Part shown: one piece after another, positions 44,045-56,423 of the stretch | Layout of the letters: every line of letters starts with the position of its first letter | Position numbering within the stretch: position 1 is the stretch's first letter | From: Mimachlamys varia | Taxonomy: Eukaryota > Mollusca > Bivalvia > Pectinida > Pectinidae | NCBI GenBank assembly: GCA_947623455.1 | Contig: OX392538.1 | Span: forward strand, 29,635,001-29,699,000 | Direction: 5' to 3' | Length of the DNA stretch: 64,000 nucleotides | Made by a program: the position numbers and the translations under genes | Notes under the pieces: generated by a model | Databases searched by the model: none | Told to the model about the DNA's origin: nothing | Seen by the model: the letters and a program-made list of their open reading frames with translations, nothing else

Positions 44045-44200
44045 ATAAGCTGTGTAATTTTGGGTTTTCTCCGGGTACTCCTGCTTCCTCCCACAATAAG
44101 ACCCCTCGCGCGCTATCATCCGGGCAATTAAGAGTGATTAATGTAAGTTGTATAGCTTGTTTCATAATTGTTGTAAAATAAATAAAGTTTATATTTTTTT
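44045..44200 (+). mobile_element. SINE tail fragment
   Basis: 'gggttttctccgggtactcc tgcttcctcccac...aagagtgattaatgtaagttg...aaataaataaagttt' aligns with 14790-14930 of the tRNA-derived SINE but lacks the tRNA-like head. Confidence 0.75.
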
Positions 44201-44435
44201 TTAAATTAAAAACTATCACATTCATAGAAAGAATAATTTTCAACATTTTGCACATAAAAATGTAATTAAAACTATTTATATGAAATATGATTTAATCAAA
44301 ATAGGGTTTAGCACCTTCAAAATTCTACCCTTTATTGGTCATTTGCATTTAATTTGATAATCTCTCTTAACGCTCTTACATTGCTCTCTACTGCGATATT
44401 GCCAATATTTATAGATTATCTCAATGTATTTGGAG

Positions 44436-44541
44436 GGGTTGTCGTGAGAACAATTTTCTCATCGCGAGCACGTGCATACATCAGGTTGCCCCTCAATTTT
44501 ATCCACGTGTGAGCGATGAGAAAATTGTTCGAATGACAAAC
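44436..44541. repeat. Fold-back repeat with an 18-bp perfect core
   Basis: GAACAATTTTCTCATCGC (44448-44465) is exactly inverted at 44513-44530, and imperfect pairing extends ~10 bp further out on each side ('ggggttgtcgtga'/'cgaatgacaaaccc'). Intron 23. Confidence 0.8.
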
Positions 44542-45344
44542 CCTGAGCATACTGTGTGATAAACTGTTTATGATATATATACTACTACCTTATAAATTTC
44601 CTAATCAAAGACATACCAGTTTAACACCATAGTTGTGCAACGGCTTCTAGTTTCATCGATCGTAATCAGTTTTTTGGCTAACGTAAACAAACAGAGGATT
44701 TGCACAGAGGAATACCATGAACACTAAAATTATGTGAAAAAAATACTTAAAAACAAAGATATTGTTACTGACTATTTTTTATGCATATTTACGCTTGAAA
44801 TGATATTTTTATTCTCAAAATATTTTTTCATTAGTTTTTATTGAGATTTTTATGACGGATTTTTGTTTTATGCGGATCACTTTTATTTGGATACTATTTC
44901 CGGAAATAACCTCATGCAATCGCGAGCAGTCGTCCTTTTTTGGGAAAATACGTTCTCAAGGACTGTAAAATGGGAAAATTATTTCTCAAGTTAAAAGTCG
45001 TTCTTAACTTTTTCTCACACTGTCAGACCATTATAATGACTTTATCCTGTTACCGGTATGTGATATAAAACAGTTTATAGATGATAAAATATCATCCCAA
45101 GATAGTTGAATTTCGTTAGGCCTTGCGCCCACTTATTTGTTGTCACTGCACTCATGATACATAAAAAGCAAAATATTTCAGCAGACAGAAGTCTGTTGGT
45201 TAAGAGACAAGCCTTGACTAACTATTATCATTTTTGTCTAAGAAATAATAATTCACATCGAAATATTATTAAAGATGATACATTTCACAATGAATCGGTG
45301 CCCTGTTGAAATTAATTTTAATAATAAGGGTTTTATCTATACAG

Positions 45345-45475
45345 GGTAGTCTTAGCGATCGAAAAAAATGGGCTGAACAACAATGCGGCATCCTTCAAGG
45401 ACAAATCTTTGAAGAATGTCATTCTGAGGTAGCGGTTGAAACATACTATGCACAATGTTTGTATGATGCTTGCAG
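45345..45475 (+). CDS. Exon 24: C8 domain of D3, first half
   Basis: Encodes KKWAEQQCGILQGQIFEECH and ETYYAQCLYDAC. The QCLYDAC motif matches the 'C-x-Y-D-x-C' of VWF and mucin C8-3 modules. Phase 2 at the donor (TGCAG|gtaaat). Confidence 0.87.
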
Positions 45476-46906
45476 GTAAATATAGTTTTTGTATCTTATT
45501 CTGTTGATAAAAACCTAAGCGTTCAACTATGACTAGATATATATCATTGTTACACACTTGAGAGTTTACACCGCTTGATTATCTTCAAATTAATGTTGAA
45601 GAAATATCTTCGATTTCGATATTATTGATTTAATTTTGTTAGAGAATATAGCTGAGTTATGATTTATTATACGTACGGGAACCATTGGATATCCACCAAA
45701 TGTCTGCTTACTTCATTTTTTTTTCTAGATATCTCATTGTACATATTTATATTCTATAAAACGTAATCAACAATGATCTGTACATGATTCATATCTAACC
45801 ATGCTGCAATTACTGTAGTTAATGTTTCAATCCTAAATTTCGATAGTAAATGTTAAATATTTAGAAATCATTTAAATATGTATTGTAGGTGTTTAATGTA
45901 GATGATAAGGAATTGTCATATCTTCTTTATACAACGTTGTATTCAACATCTGATTTCTATACATCTTCATGAATGAGCCCCCCCCCCCCCCCCCCCCTCC
46001 CCCTCATTACTTTTCAGTTATACATTTAAAATAGATATCAATCAATGTTTGCAACATTTGATATAGTAAAACCATATATTTATGAATGTCATTTAAGATA
46101 TTTGCTTTGGTCGTCCCTCTTAGTAGTGTTCGATAGTCCTTTTAAAACGGCTGATAACCGAAAGAAATTTTATGGATACAGTTTCATATTGACTTGTTTC
46201 TCAGATTTTCATATCTCTATATCATTTCTATTATAAACATTCAAACTTTACTTCAATTCATGTTTATACCATCAGAAAAGCTAATTGATAGAGCTGAATA
46301 TGAACAAATTCACAAATGTCACTCAAAACAATGTGAAAACGCAAATATATTAACTTTTTTCAGGCATATTGTGTAATTGACTATCCGTATGTGTCTGTCT
46401 TATAATCAGAAGTTATCGGTCTTAACGCCACTTTACCGTCTGATTGGAATAAAATATGTCATTAAAGGAAAACCTTATAGATATGCTAATTATTACTTAA
46501 ATGCCTAGTAAGAATTTACCAAAAGCATGTAATCTGTAACCATAAACATTGTAAAACGACGCAAAAATAAGCCTAAAACGAAGTAAACCTGAGCGGTAAC
46601 TAACAAGAAACTCTTGAAAAAAAAACATCCAAAGAATTGAAAATAATTCAGGTGGGGCCCACTTCAACATCAAACCGAGGGTAGAAGACGGTTCGAAATG
46701 GACGCGTGTTTAAAAACAGCGTGTTTTAACTGCTGCTGTACCGGTAACCGCGAAAGAATTCATCTTGAATATTGCTGGTATCAGTTAATCTTAACTAAAT
46801 CTGTAAATATGATAAGTTATTAGGCTTGATTTTCGCTTCATGTTTTGTTGAAAGTTACGTATATTGGGGCTTTAAACTATAGCCGTGGTTTTATATTTGA
46901 TTGAAG
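45476..46906. other. Intron 24, nothing recognised apart from poly-C
   Basis: Contains a C-rich run at 45978-46008. Short open frames have no recognisable content. Confidence 0.45.
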
Positions 46907-47016
46907 CTGCCAATACGGCGGGGACTGTGAATGTTTGTGCACTGCCATCGCAAACTATGCTGAAGCTTGTAGCAGAAAACATGTCAGCATTGAATGGCGT
47001 TCGCCCCGATTTTGTC
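46907..47016 (+). CDS. Exon 25: C8 domain of D3, Cys-cluster half
   Basis: Encodes [20 protein letters not shown] then [17 protein letters not shown]. Together with exon 24 this gives [13 protein letters not shown], which closely follows the 'CSC...GDCxCxC' segment of VWF C8-3. In VWF that segment holds the interchain cysteines that link dimers into multimers. Neither other C8 here has it. Confidence 0.87.
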
Positions 47017-47347
47017 GTAAGTAAACACATAACAATTTATACCTCAGTGTAATATTCTGTAGTTTGTTATCAGTGCTTAAGCGTAAGTCTTTATTAATGC
47101 TTTAGTGGTAATGTTCTTCAATGTAATTAGAGCAAACACACGGAGTAATTTGCTAACCTATACGTGTTAAACTTTCGTCGAATTCTTCTATTTAATGCAA
47201 ATAGATTTGAATAATTTCCATTCATATTAAAAATCCTACGTGCCAACAAAAAGGTGAACATAAATTAAGTAACTTGATTCATAATGGTTGTAATACGAGC
47301 TATAGATAAATTTCATATTATAAATGTACCCTTTACCTGTATTACAG

Positions 47348-47497
47348 CAATAATGTGTAAGAAAGGACAAGTATACACAGCGTGCAAGTCTCCATGCGAC
47401 CAGACCTGCAAAAACATCGGGGACGAACCAGAGCCTTACTGTAACGCGACACAGTGTGTAGAGGGTTGTATGTGCCCGGAGGGATTTATCGAACACG
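47348..47497 (+). CDS. Exon 26: TIL3, first part
   Basis: Encodes MCKKGQVYTACKSPCDQTC and QCVEGCMCPEGFIEH. Ten-cysteine TIL pattern shared with exon 27. Contains the sequon NAT. Donor CACG|gtgcgt, phase 1. Confidence 0.87.
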
Positions 47498-47863
47498 GTG
47501 CGTATATTGATTTGAGGATACACTCAGTAATTACACCGAAATCACGATTTCTTAGAAAAAAAGCAATCGATGCTGCATTTATACATACAATGCAATTGAT
47601 AGTAATGCATTGTTTATATTTGTTGAAATATCCTGGGTTTTTTTATTAAAAATATTTGTGTGTTAATATAAACAAAATCTTGGATTCGCTGTTTGAAGCA
47701 TGATATCTGTCATTTTAGGGAAATCTTTATTTTTTAAACTAGCAATTTCTAAAACTATGTTATTTAATATGATAAATCTAAATATGTTATGAATGTTAGA
47801 CTGTGTGGTAATTGAAATTTTGTTATGCCATATTATAGATTATTCACCAATCTTTTTTTTTAG

Positions 47864-47957
47864 ATGACGAGTGTATTCCTGCTGATGAATGTCCATGCTA
47901 TCATGATTCGATTCCTCATGCATATAACACTTCTATTCTTCGTAATTGTCAAGTATG
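47864..47957 (+). CDS. Exon 27: TIL3 end and E3 start
   Basis: Encodes DECIPADECPCYHDSIPHAY and LRNCQV plus a split Cys codon. 'DECIPADECPC' is the usual TIL end. Strong acceptor (T-rich tract then 'tag') and TATG|gtgagt donor. Confidence 0.85.
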
Positions 47958-48772
47958 GTGAGTCTTCTTAAATGTTTCTTTACAAAAAAGTTGATAGAAA
48001 TAACCAATTGATATAAAATTCTAAAAACTGCAGAGAGGCATATAAGTCAGATTTAGCATGTAAAAAGTCCAATCTTCACTGCAAGTTTATTACGGCTATA
48101 AGTAGTTGTTAGATTTAAAATGTGCGATCGTAGGAGTGAAACATACTATGTCACAAAGCTATTTCCGTGTTTTTCATTTCTATATCTCCTGACAGCTTCT
48201 TTACGTCTTAGACAGTCGGCTGACCGAATGGTTAATATGTCTCACCTACAGCAAACTCCCCCACTTAATACCTGACATGTAATTATTTTCAGGCCCATTT
48301 GGGTAATTGTCAGACATTTGCCGCCAACAGAACGGGGATGTCCTTAAATTACAACTGCTGTTTACATATCGTATATGCAACCAAACCAAATAATTGTCGT
48401 TTCAGCAATATCTATAATAATTCTATAATCCTATCTTGTCCACATTATGGCATAAAAAGAAACAATGTTTTGGTCAAATATTGGTTTTATGGTCGTTGCT
48501 TACGAGCAGATAAATGGTTTTCGGTCTTTTAAAGATTATCTAAATTTAATTTAAAAGGGCATAACATTATTGACATTCTGCAATGGATTTAGCCTGACAA
48601 ACTATTGTCATACTGCAATCATCGTGAGGGAACGATGCATTTTCAGGATTTGCTGCAAACACTTTATGAATTAGCTTGACTGGACAAGATCATAATTAAG
48701 CGTAAAGCACAAGCTTGAAACAGAATTTTAAAGTATCATCTGTGATTTAAATTCAAATTTTTTTTTCTTCAG

Positions 48773-48933
48773 TACCTGCATCAAAGGCAGTTTTAAGTGT
48801 GAAGGTCACGAATGTGCGCTGAACTGTACTGATGACCAGTTTAAATGTTCAGACGAACGGAGTTGTGTCGATAACGAGTTCCGATGTGACGAAATAATGG
48901 ATTGCCAAGATGGTTCAGATGAACTAGAATGCG
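48773..48933 (+). CDS. Exon 28: E3 end and LDLa repeat 1
   Basis: Encodes TCIKGSFKCEGHEC (the end of E3), then QFKCSDERSCVDNEFRCDEI and MDCQDGSDELEC. The latter is a complete LDL-receptor class A repeat with the acidic DGSDE calcium cage. This exon makes the direct junction between D3 and the LDLa array, as in SCO-spondin. Confidence 0.9.
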
Positions 48934-50084
48934 GTAAGACAATGCAAACCTTTCTTAGTTTTCAACAACCATAGTTATTGGTTGTCGGTAATATTTATAC
49001 TAACTACATTTTTTGTATTTCACAATATAGTTTTCTATACACACCAACAAGTTCTAAAGATTACGTTTCACACACGCATGCTACATATGTATTATTCAAC
49101 AGCATATCGCTGTGTGTTAATGTGCCTTAAAAAAGACTGTAAAATTCGCATATTTCAAGTTTTGGTTGATCAGGGATAAGATTTTACGACAAATTCTACA
49201 TGAAAGAAAACCAAACAATTAAATCATGAACATTGAACACAATTGGTCATAGGTTCATAGATGGGCGAACGCGTTTCCTCCTCTTTCTACGAATAAGTTT
49301 TTTTGTTATTTCCGACTAAGCGCTGTATATTTAAGATATCAAGATTACAACGTACATGGGTATGCTTTTGTCCTCAAAGATTTCCCTTCCTCAGAAAAAA
49401 ACCATCTTTCATCATTTTAACGAGAAGACATGATCGGACTAAGCCTCCATTTCATTTTTTAAGACTTGTCTCATATAGCAATTGTAGTTTATCGCATGTC
49501 ACATTACAATCTCTTACCTTCCTTTCAAATCAATATCCTCCAAAACAAATTCTATTGTTTCATTCATTATACATTTGCATTATAACAATACGCATACAGA
49601 GTATTGTGACTGAATAAATCGTTGATATCATAGAAATTAAGTCAATTCAGAAATGTGTTTCCGATTTGAAGAACGGTATTTGAGATGTCTAGCGGTAACT
49701 TCAGGTGTTTCAGTATTTAAGAGGGACAACTTTGATAGTTGTTGGTGCTTCGTTCAGGTAAATAAAGTTTGATGTAAAATACTTCTTTATTCAAATACTA
49801 TGATTTGTTGTGAACGTTTTAGATAAAACGTTTTGGTTTTGTTTTGTTTTTCACGGACTTTAAGCAACATATGAAAGCGTTATGATATACTTGATTAAGT
49901 TCTTGGCGAGAAACCAGGAAACAAAAGTAGAATGATTTCGATAGGCTCTGAGACCAAGCTTACTAGTTAAAATCGTGAACGTTGGTACCATTTATCTTTT
50001 CAATAACTACCTATCATTTTTATAAATATTTCTTTAAACTTCAGTTGACTTGATCTTCTTTGATATTGACTTACTTGATAAAAT
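48934..50084. other. Intron 28, left part
   Basis: No identifiable element. The 104-aa frame at 49303-49617 has no domain and sits in AT-rich intron sequence. Confidence 0.45.
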
Positions 50085-52975
50085 ATTTTAAAAATAATAA
50101 TAAAATCTTTTATTTAACCAGGGTTACATATTTAGACAAAGTCTAGTTTACAATATGGACCTGCAGCAAATGTAAATACAAACATGGCATAATTTAATAT
50201 AACAATATCACAATTAAGTAAATGAAGTAACCATCACAGTCAATGGAATTAAAATCCTATAGAATAAGTAATTTAATAATGAACGCTTGCATATCACACA
50301 AACATTACTCAATGGTATGGTTAAACACTGTCATAGTTGGATATATACATACAATGCTAATATAGCACAGGGTAAAAATTGACAGGATATACACTAATAT
50401 AGTGTGAATTAAAATAAGACAATGAAGTCAGTAGTGTAAAAATAATTCAGAAAAAAAATAAAGAAATTGAAAAATACATTTGTGTTCGGATAGAAAAAAT
50501 AGTTATATAATCTTTTAAAATATCGATATAAGGGAAATAATCTCAGATATAACCATATACTACATATTCATCCAATTGATTCAAAAACATAAAAGAAAGG
50601 TTTAGAAATTAAAACATGAGACTTGTTGTTATAAAAAGACGGCAGAAAATAACTAAGATTTTGTGAAGTAGTGCTGCAGGTATCTGCTTTTAAAAATTCC
50701 TACACTACCCGAGTCTCTAACTGTATCAATAGTCCCATTCCATAAAACTGAACATGTATATACAAATGACCGCTTGAGATAATTGGTTCTTGCAGATGGA
50801 ACATACAGTTTGTTTGAAATAGAGGCTCTTGTTGTTCTTCCATTAACATTTTTCACGTAAGAAAAAATATTTGCTAAAATACCTGGTGATTCACAATGTA
50901 AAATTTTATAGCAAAGAACCATTTTTCTAAAAACATAAAAATCTGCTATTTGCATCCATTTTAGTTTTTCAAAGAGGGGCCTGGAGGGAGTAAGAATATC
51001 TTTAACATTTAGCAATATCCTGGCTGCCCTTTTCTGTAATTTAAAAATGCTTTCTATATGGAATTTGTTACTTGGTTCACTCCAAACAGTTGAGCAGTAT
51101 ATAAAATGGGGAAAAATGATACTGCTGTACACTTTCATGATAACATTGTTTGACATAAATGGCCTTAGCCTTCTTAATACACCAATTTTTCTTGATATTT
51201 TCTTTGTTATATATTCAATATGCTCTTTCCAAGATAGACAACTATCGATAAAAACTCCTAGTAGTTTTGCACAGCTAACAGTTTCAATTGTGTAATCATC
51301 TACTTTTAAAACCAGTTGCCGACACCTTGCGAGCTTTTGAGAGGACCCTATAATCATACATTGGGTTTTAGCTAAATTCAGACTTAACTTATTATCCTTC
51401 ATCCACTTAACTGTATTTAAAATGTCTTCTGACATTTTTTCTTCCAAACTTTCTACTGTTTTCCCCCTCACACTCTGGGATGTGTCATCTGCATACATCA
51501 TAGCTACAGAGTGTTTTAAACATTTTGGGTAATCGTTAATGTTTTAAATGAATAATAATGGCCCTAAAATAGAGCCCTGGGGCACACCAATATCACTTGG
51601 GAGAAAATCTGACAGTACACCGGAGAAACTTACAGCTTGTGTCCTCCCAGTGAGGTACGATTTGAAAAACTTCAAGGCTGAAATTGATACGCCATATGCC
51701 TTGAGCTTGTGCAAAAGAACATTATGGTTAACCGTGTCAAAAGCCTTACGAAGATCAATAAAAACAACACCTGTAAGATACCCTTCATCAATATTGTTTA
51801 GCCATGTATCTACCACACTAACCAGAGCAGTCTCTGTTGAGTGGTTTGGTCGAAAACCAAATTGGCTCTCACTTAAAAGTTTATTTGAAGTTAAGAAATT
51901 GTAAAAAGTATTGTGCACATGTCTTTCTAATATTTTACTTAGACCTACCAATACAGAGATCGGGCTATAATTGTTTGTAGATGTGGGGTCACCTGCTTTA
52001 AAAATCGGAGTGACCTTTGCTCTTTTCCATTCTGTGGGAAAGACACCTTTAGATAATGACATGTTTAATAAAAAAGTAAGAGGAGATACAATAGATTCCC
52101 CTGCACATTTCAAGAGTTTTACAGATATACCATCTATACCCGTGGCTTTGCCATCAGGCATGTGTTTGATTTGATTGCGTACAAATTCAGCTGTTATACT
52201 AGGAATACTATATGGAGTCTCTATATCAAAGCTCTCAATGTCTGGAAGACTATTGTCAAAATGTTTACCTATGTTTGTACTGATATTACAGAAAAAATTG
52301 TTGAAGTTATTGGCTACATCAATTTTGTCATCTATCAAAGTTCCATTAACATTGAGATTTACTGTAGAATTAGATTTCTTACTGGGAAGAAATTCTTTAA
52401 TTTTTTCCAAATTTCTTTTGAATTCTGAGAGCAGTGCATAAGAGCCTCGTCTAGATAATGTCGTTTAGCTTGTCTAATCTTAAAAAGTACTCGATTTCGA
52501 CATGCTCTAAAGAGTGCCCAATCAGACCCTGACTTAGATTTTCTAGCTTTATCATGTAAATAGTCACGATTGTGCATCTCGTTTAATATATCATCATTGA
52601 TCCATTTTTCTGAGTGTGCCTTAACCCGTTTTACATGAAACGGTGCATGCTTATCAATGACACTCATAAAAAGGTCCTTAAAAGAAGTCCAAACGTCATC
52701 AACATCATCAAAAATTTCAATCGAGCTCCAAGGAATCTGCTGCATATCAGCAGCTAGGTTTTCGAGGTTAACATCCTTGAATTTTCGGTATATAATTGTC
52801 GTGTGGGTCTTGGGAGCAGATCCTCTGGTTTTTCTTATAGTATACACAAGATGATGGTCACTGATGCCAAGGGGAATAACTCCAGACTGCAAACACCCAA
52901 ATGAATCAGCTGTGTATATATGATCTATAAGAGTAATATATATGTCATTATCCAATAGGCTCACCCTGTCTTACA
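50085..52975 (-). mobile_element. 5'-truncated LINE (Jockey/CR1/L2-like), antisense to the host gene
   Basis: A ~2.9-kb non-LTR retrotransposon read on the minus strand. Order: C-terminal end of the APE-type endonuclease, a connector, the full reverse-transcriptase core, the downstream thumb/C-terminal region, a ~550-bp 3' UTR, an AATAAA near 50110 and a terminal ATT-type repeat (near 50090). The 5' end breaks off near 52970, so ORF1 and most of the endonuclease are missing. It lies in the intron between LDLa exons 28 and 29. Confidence 0.88.
50653..52964 (-). pseudogene. LINE ORF2: endonuclease end and reverse transcriptase, broken
   Basis: Three adjoining minus-strand frames. First, 52359-52964: endonuclease end with the IDHIYT and ISDHHLVYT motifs. 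Second, 51544-52410: RT with GFRPNHSTETAL, FIDLRKAFDTVNH and GVPQGSILGPLLFI. Third, 50653-51501: YADDTSQ catalytic motif, LNLAKTQCM, YITKKISRKIGVLRRL and the C-terminal region. The second and third frames are the same reading frame, separated only by an in-frame TAA (51544-51546). The first and second differ by a shift of one base near an A-run at ~52400. Few lesions, so a fairly young copy. It would encode an RNA-directed DNA polymerase. Confidence 0.88.
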
Positions 52976-53743
52976 AACAATACAACTTTATTGCATAATA
53001 TTTTCATTTTATTGAACATTATAACAATGCACAGCAAAAACAAGCTTGTTTAGATTAAAATTGCGACTTACAGACAATTTGAATTATCATATTTACACAG
53101 ATATAGGCCCTTCGTGAAGTTCAAGAAACATAGAGATTCTCATTTTAAAATTGCCACCACATTGGTCACTTTTTAAAATACTCTGGGAAAAGTTCTACAA
53201 GCTACAGACATCTACATTTTCGCCATTTCAGATGCATATTAACTATCAAAATTGAATACATTTGGTAGAATATTACAGAAGTCCCTCACATGTGATAAAA
53301 ACGAGCAGTTTATAAGAGGTGTTTGGAGCCAAGTGAAAATTTGATATGATTGGAGAACTGTGTGTAGTATATGTTAGTCATTCGAAGACAGTTTTAGGTG
53401 AAAACTATCGTCAGTGTTTCATAAGTGGGTCACAATTGTTAGTACGTAAATAGCGCATGCATGTATATCAATAGTTTTAAGTTATCATCTATAATAAATT
53501 GCATTCATAAATTCCACTTTTTAACATTTCATTGCTTTTTAATTTCCAAATATCCGGGTAACGCCTCCTTCTGCACTTAAATTCTTTGAATATTTGTTTG
53601 TGTTTAGTATCATATACCATAGAATATGATTGTATAAGTATATTTCAATAGTTTACCATTATTCAGTGTTTGTAATGCTAAAAAAATATCTTTAATTTCA
53701 TACATGTTTCGTCTCAGCCATTTATGATTTCTGTTTTTTTTAG
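52976..53743. other. Intron 28, right part
   Basis: Non-coding; leads into LDLa exon 29 with a T-rich acceptor tract. No element identified. Confidence 0.45.
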
Positions 53744-53854
53744 TTTGTGAGCCTGGGGAGTTCACCTGTGCAAATGGTTTTTGCATCAATGCGACTGAAA
53801 AATGTGATGGAATGTATGATTGTATAGACGGATCTGATGAGATCGGTTGCCCTT
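53744..53854 (+). CDS. Exon 29: LDLa repeat 2
   Basis: Encodes [20 protein letters not shown] and [15 protein letters not shown], a whole LDLa repeat on one phase 1-1 exon. Six cysteines and the calcium-binding D-x-x-D-G-S-D-E motif are intact. The preceding 4.8-kb intron holds an antisense LINE. Confidence 0.92.
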
Positions 53855-54965
53855 GTAAGTATTTTTGAGGGCAAACACAAATAGACTTCCATATGGTATA
53901 CCATATAAACTCAATTTCCAGTGTATTTGATACATATCTATACAAATGTTTTTTGGCTTGTTAGTTAAAAATGGGACCTAGTTTGAACGGCTTGATAATC
54001 AATGCTTACCAAAAACCGATATCGATTCGTTAAACTACAAATATGTATCATTTTTTTCTATTTCTATTAAAAGGTAAATATAGTCAATTTGGAACTGTGG
54101 TTATACAATTTACGAGGATTAATCAAATGTTTAACTGTTTCTTTTAAAACATGCATATTTCACTGATAGTAGCCAACGTTGTTTTATCTCATCTCCATTA
54201 GCATAAAAAGGACACTGTAAGAAGTATGTTTGTTTATCAGTCTATTATTAGTTTTGTTAATTATTATCTTACATTTGTGATACTAATGTTAATGTATTAA
54301 TGATGATCATTGTGGCCTGTGTGTATGCTGGTTTTACTACCGTAATTCTTTTTTCGAGAACATAACATTACCTTGATTTGGTTTTATATACACGGAGGGA
54401 AACAGTATTCTTTTGGAATACCTGGTCCAATTACCTAAGTATTTTGTCGGGATGTCTTCATCTAATTAGTCCTTTTATCCCCATTTTGCCTGTTTTTGAT
54501 TCGCGTAAGCATTGATGACAATTTTTTTAGTTTCATTGGGTTGTGAAAAAAAAAATGTTTGCAAACTGTAACAAATCCACGTAACGGACTCTTACAAAAG
54601 TTTCTCAGCAAAATTTGTTTCATAACCCTACGAAACTAAAAAAAATAATGACATCAACGCTAATAATTGATTTTGAAACATATTTTCAAATTTAAAACAT
54701 GTTTATGCACAATTTCACTGATCTAACAACGGATTCTTTTTCACAAATCATTTTCGGATATTTTTAATAGAGGTATTAAAAAATTTCAACAAATCAGAAA
54801 ACCGCATTCTGCATACAATCAATGGAACATTAATTAAATCATTTTATTATTGATATGTCAGTATTCTATTGCGTGTTGTTTTAAAGAGGTCGTAAGTTAA
54901 AAATGATTAAACAAAATGTATCAATGTGTGTTTATTAATGCTTGTGAGTGAATGTTCATCTACAG

Positions 54966-55091
54966 ATCGCTGCGAGGAAAGGACAATCGAACAGTTCCAG
55001 TGTGCTAATGGGAATTGCATTCCTATGTCATTCCGATGTGATGGCAATTACGATTGTCACGATGATACCTCCGACGAGATGAATTGCACTT
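54966..55091 (+). CDS. Exon 30: LDLa repeat 3
   Basis: Encodes [20 protein letters not shown] and [16 protein letters not shown]. Complete LDLa repeat, phase 1-1, with 'tctacag' acceptor and CACTT|gtaagt donor. Confidence 0.92.
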
Positions 55092-56297
55092 GTAAGTTTT
55101 TACATGAATGGTGTTTATTTGATGTTTCTATGAAGTTTGTCCTTAGTTTTTCGTTTTATTGAATTGTTCAAATTTGTGTTATTACTAACAGTACTATTAT
55201 ACAAATACAGACTTGATTATCGGCCTCGGTGTATACTATTCAGGTCAGGTCCGTTAAACCATATATGACTCACAACCAAAGTCTGTATCTGTATAATAAT
55301 TGTCAGAATTACAATATTCACACAGTCTTATTGTCCAAGTCAGGTCCTTATAATCATAGACTGTCTGCAGCAAAATTTTGCCTTTGCTTTCAGATTTAAT
55401 TTCTTGATTTCTACTGATTGATCATTAAATGAAAAACAGAAACAATTGTCAACAATTTAATTGACTACAATAACCAATCATGCCAAGAATAAAGAACATT
55501 CTTTTAAAATGTATACATGTAAAATACCAGCATTGAATTACTTTGCAATATTTTGAATGTTTTCGTCATGTTTTAAGTTTGTTATTCCTAAATTATACTG
55601 AGGGGTCAATTCCATATTCCTTTGACCTTGCGATACGCTATATTAGCATCTTGTTCACGTCATGAGATACTTCTACGGATAAAAACTATGTCATTTTATC
55701 TCAATTATATCATTGTATAAAATTGTTACATACCAATCAGTGGTAATCCGGTCGATCGCAATGAATATGCCATACAATGCGAGATTGCAATTTAAAATTC
55801 GACATTAATTACATGTATGTTTTGATCATTCATTACATGATTATGTATTATATAGAAGTAATTTAAGTTTGTGTTTTTCTGATCAATATTATATAACATG
55901 AATTCATTCAATAAAACATAAACAGACGACACATTTGTACAGATTATATTACGTTTGTTAAGTACAAAACGTCATCCGATCAATTATATCCGGATCCCAA
56001 TCGGTCATTTTGGTTTACATCTCCCAACCGAATACTCTCTAAATGTTCGTGTCGCATGCATGATCGTTTTAGAAAATTTACGCTGTATTCATATTAACTG
56101 TTAAGATCTTAATGATTATTTGGAGCAGCACTATCACATTGTATTTTTGTACAAAGGAATGTTCCTGCAATGAAACAAGCAATGCAAAATGTTTTGTGAT
56201 AGAAACTGTTTCGTATAACGACAATACCCATCACTATCTATATTAGGAACAACAGCCGTAGAATTCGTATTAAATTTTAATGTTGACATATTTTTAG
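55092..56297. other. Intron 30, nothing recognised
   Basis: The phrase 'caggtcaggtcc(g/t)t' occurs near 55240 and 55340, suggesting a local duplication. No coding content. Confidence 0.45.
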
Positions 56298-56423
56298 ACA
56301 CAGGACCATGCGAGCATGTAGCACATTTTCGATGTGGACAATCCGGAGCATGTTTGCCACTCTCACTCAAATGTGATCGCCACGATGACTGTGGAGATGC
56401 ATCAGATGAACCAGAAAGTTGTC
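56298..56423 (+). CDS. Exon 31: LDLa repeat 4
   Basis: Encodes [17 protein letters not shown] and [18 protein letters not shown]. Complete LDLa repeat, phase 1-1, same length as exon 30 (126 bp). Last globular module seen in the window. Confidence 0.9.

Noticed and set aside
49303..49617. 104-aa frame in intron 28
   Set aside because: Low-complexity, basic/hydrophobic translation of intron sequence with no acceptor or donor that would fit the host frame.
50085..52975. Target-site duplication for the LINE
   Set aside because: 'aatatttt' occurs near both ends, but in AT-rich sequence and not exactly at the boundaries, so it is not convincing.
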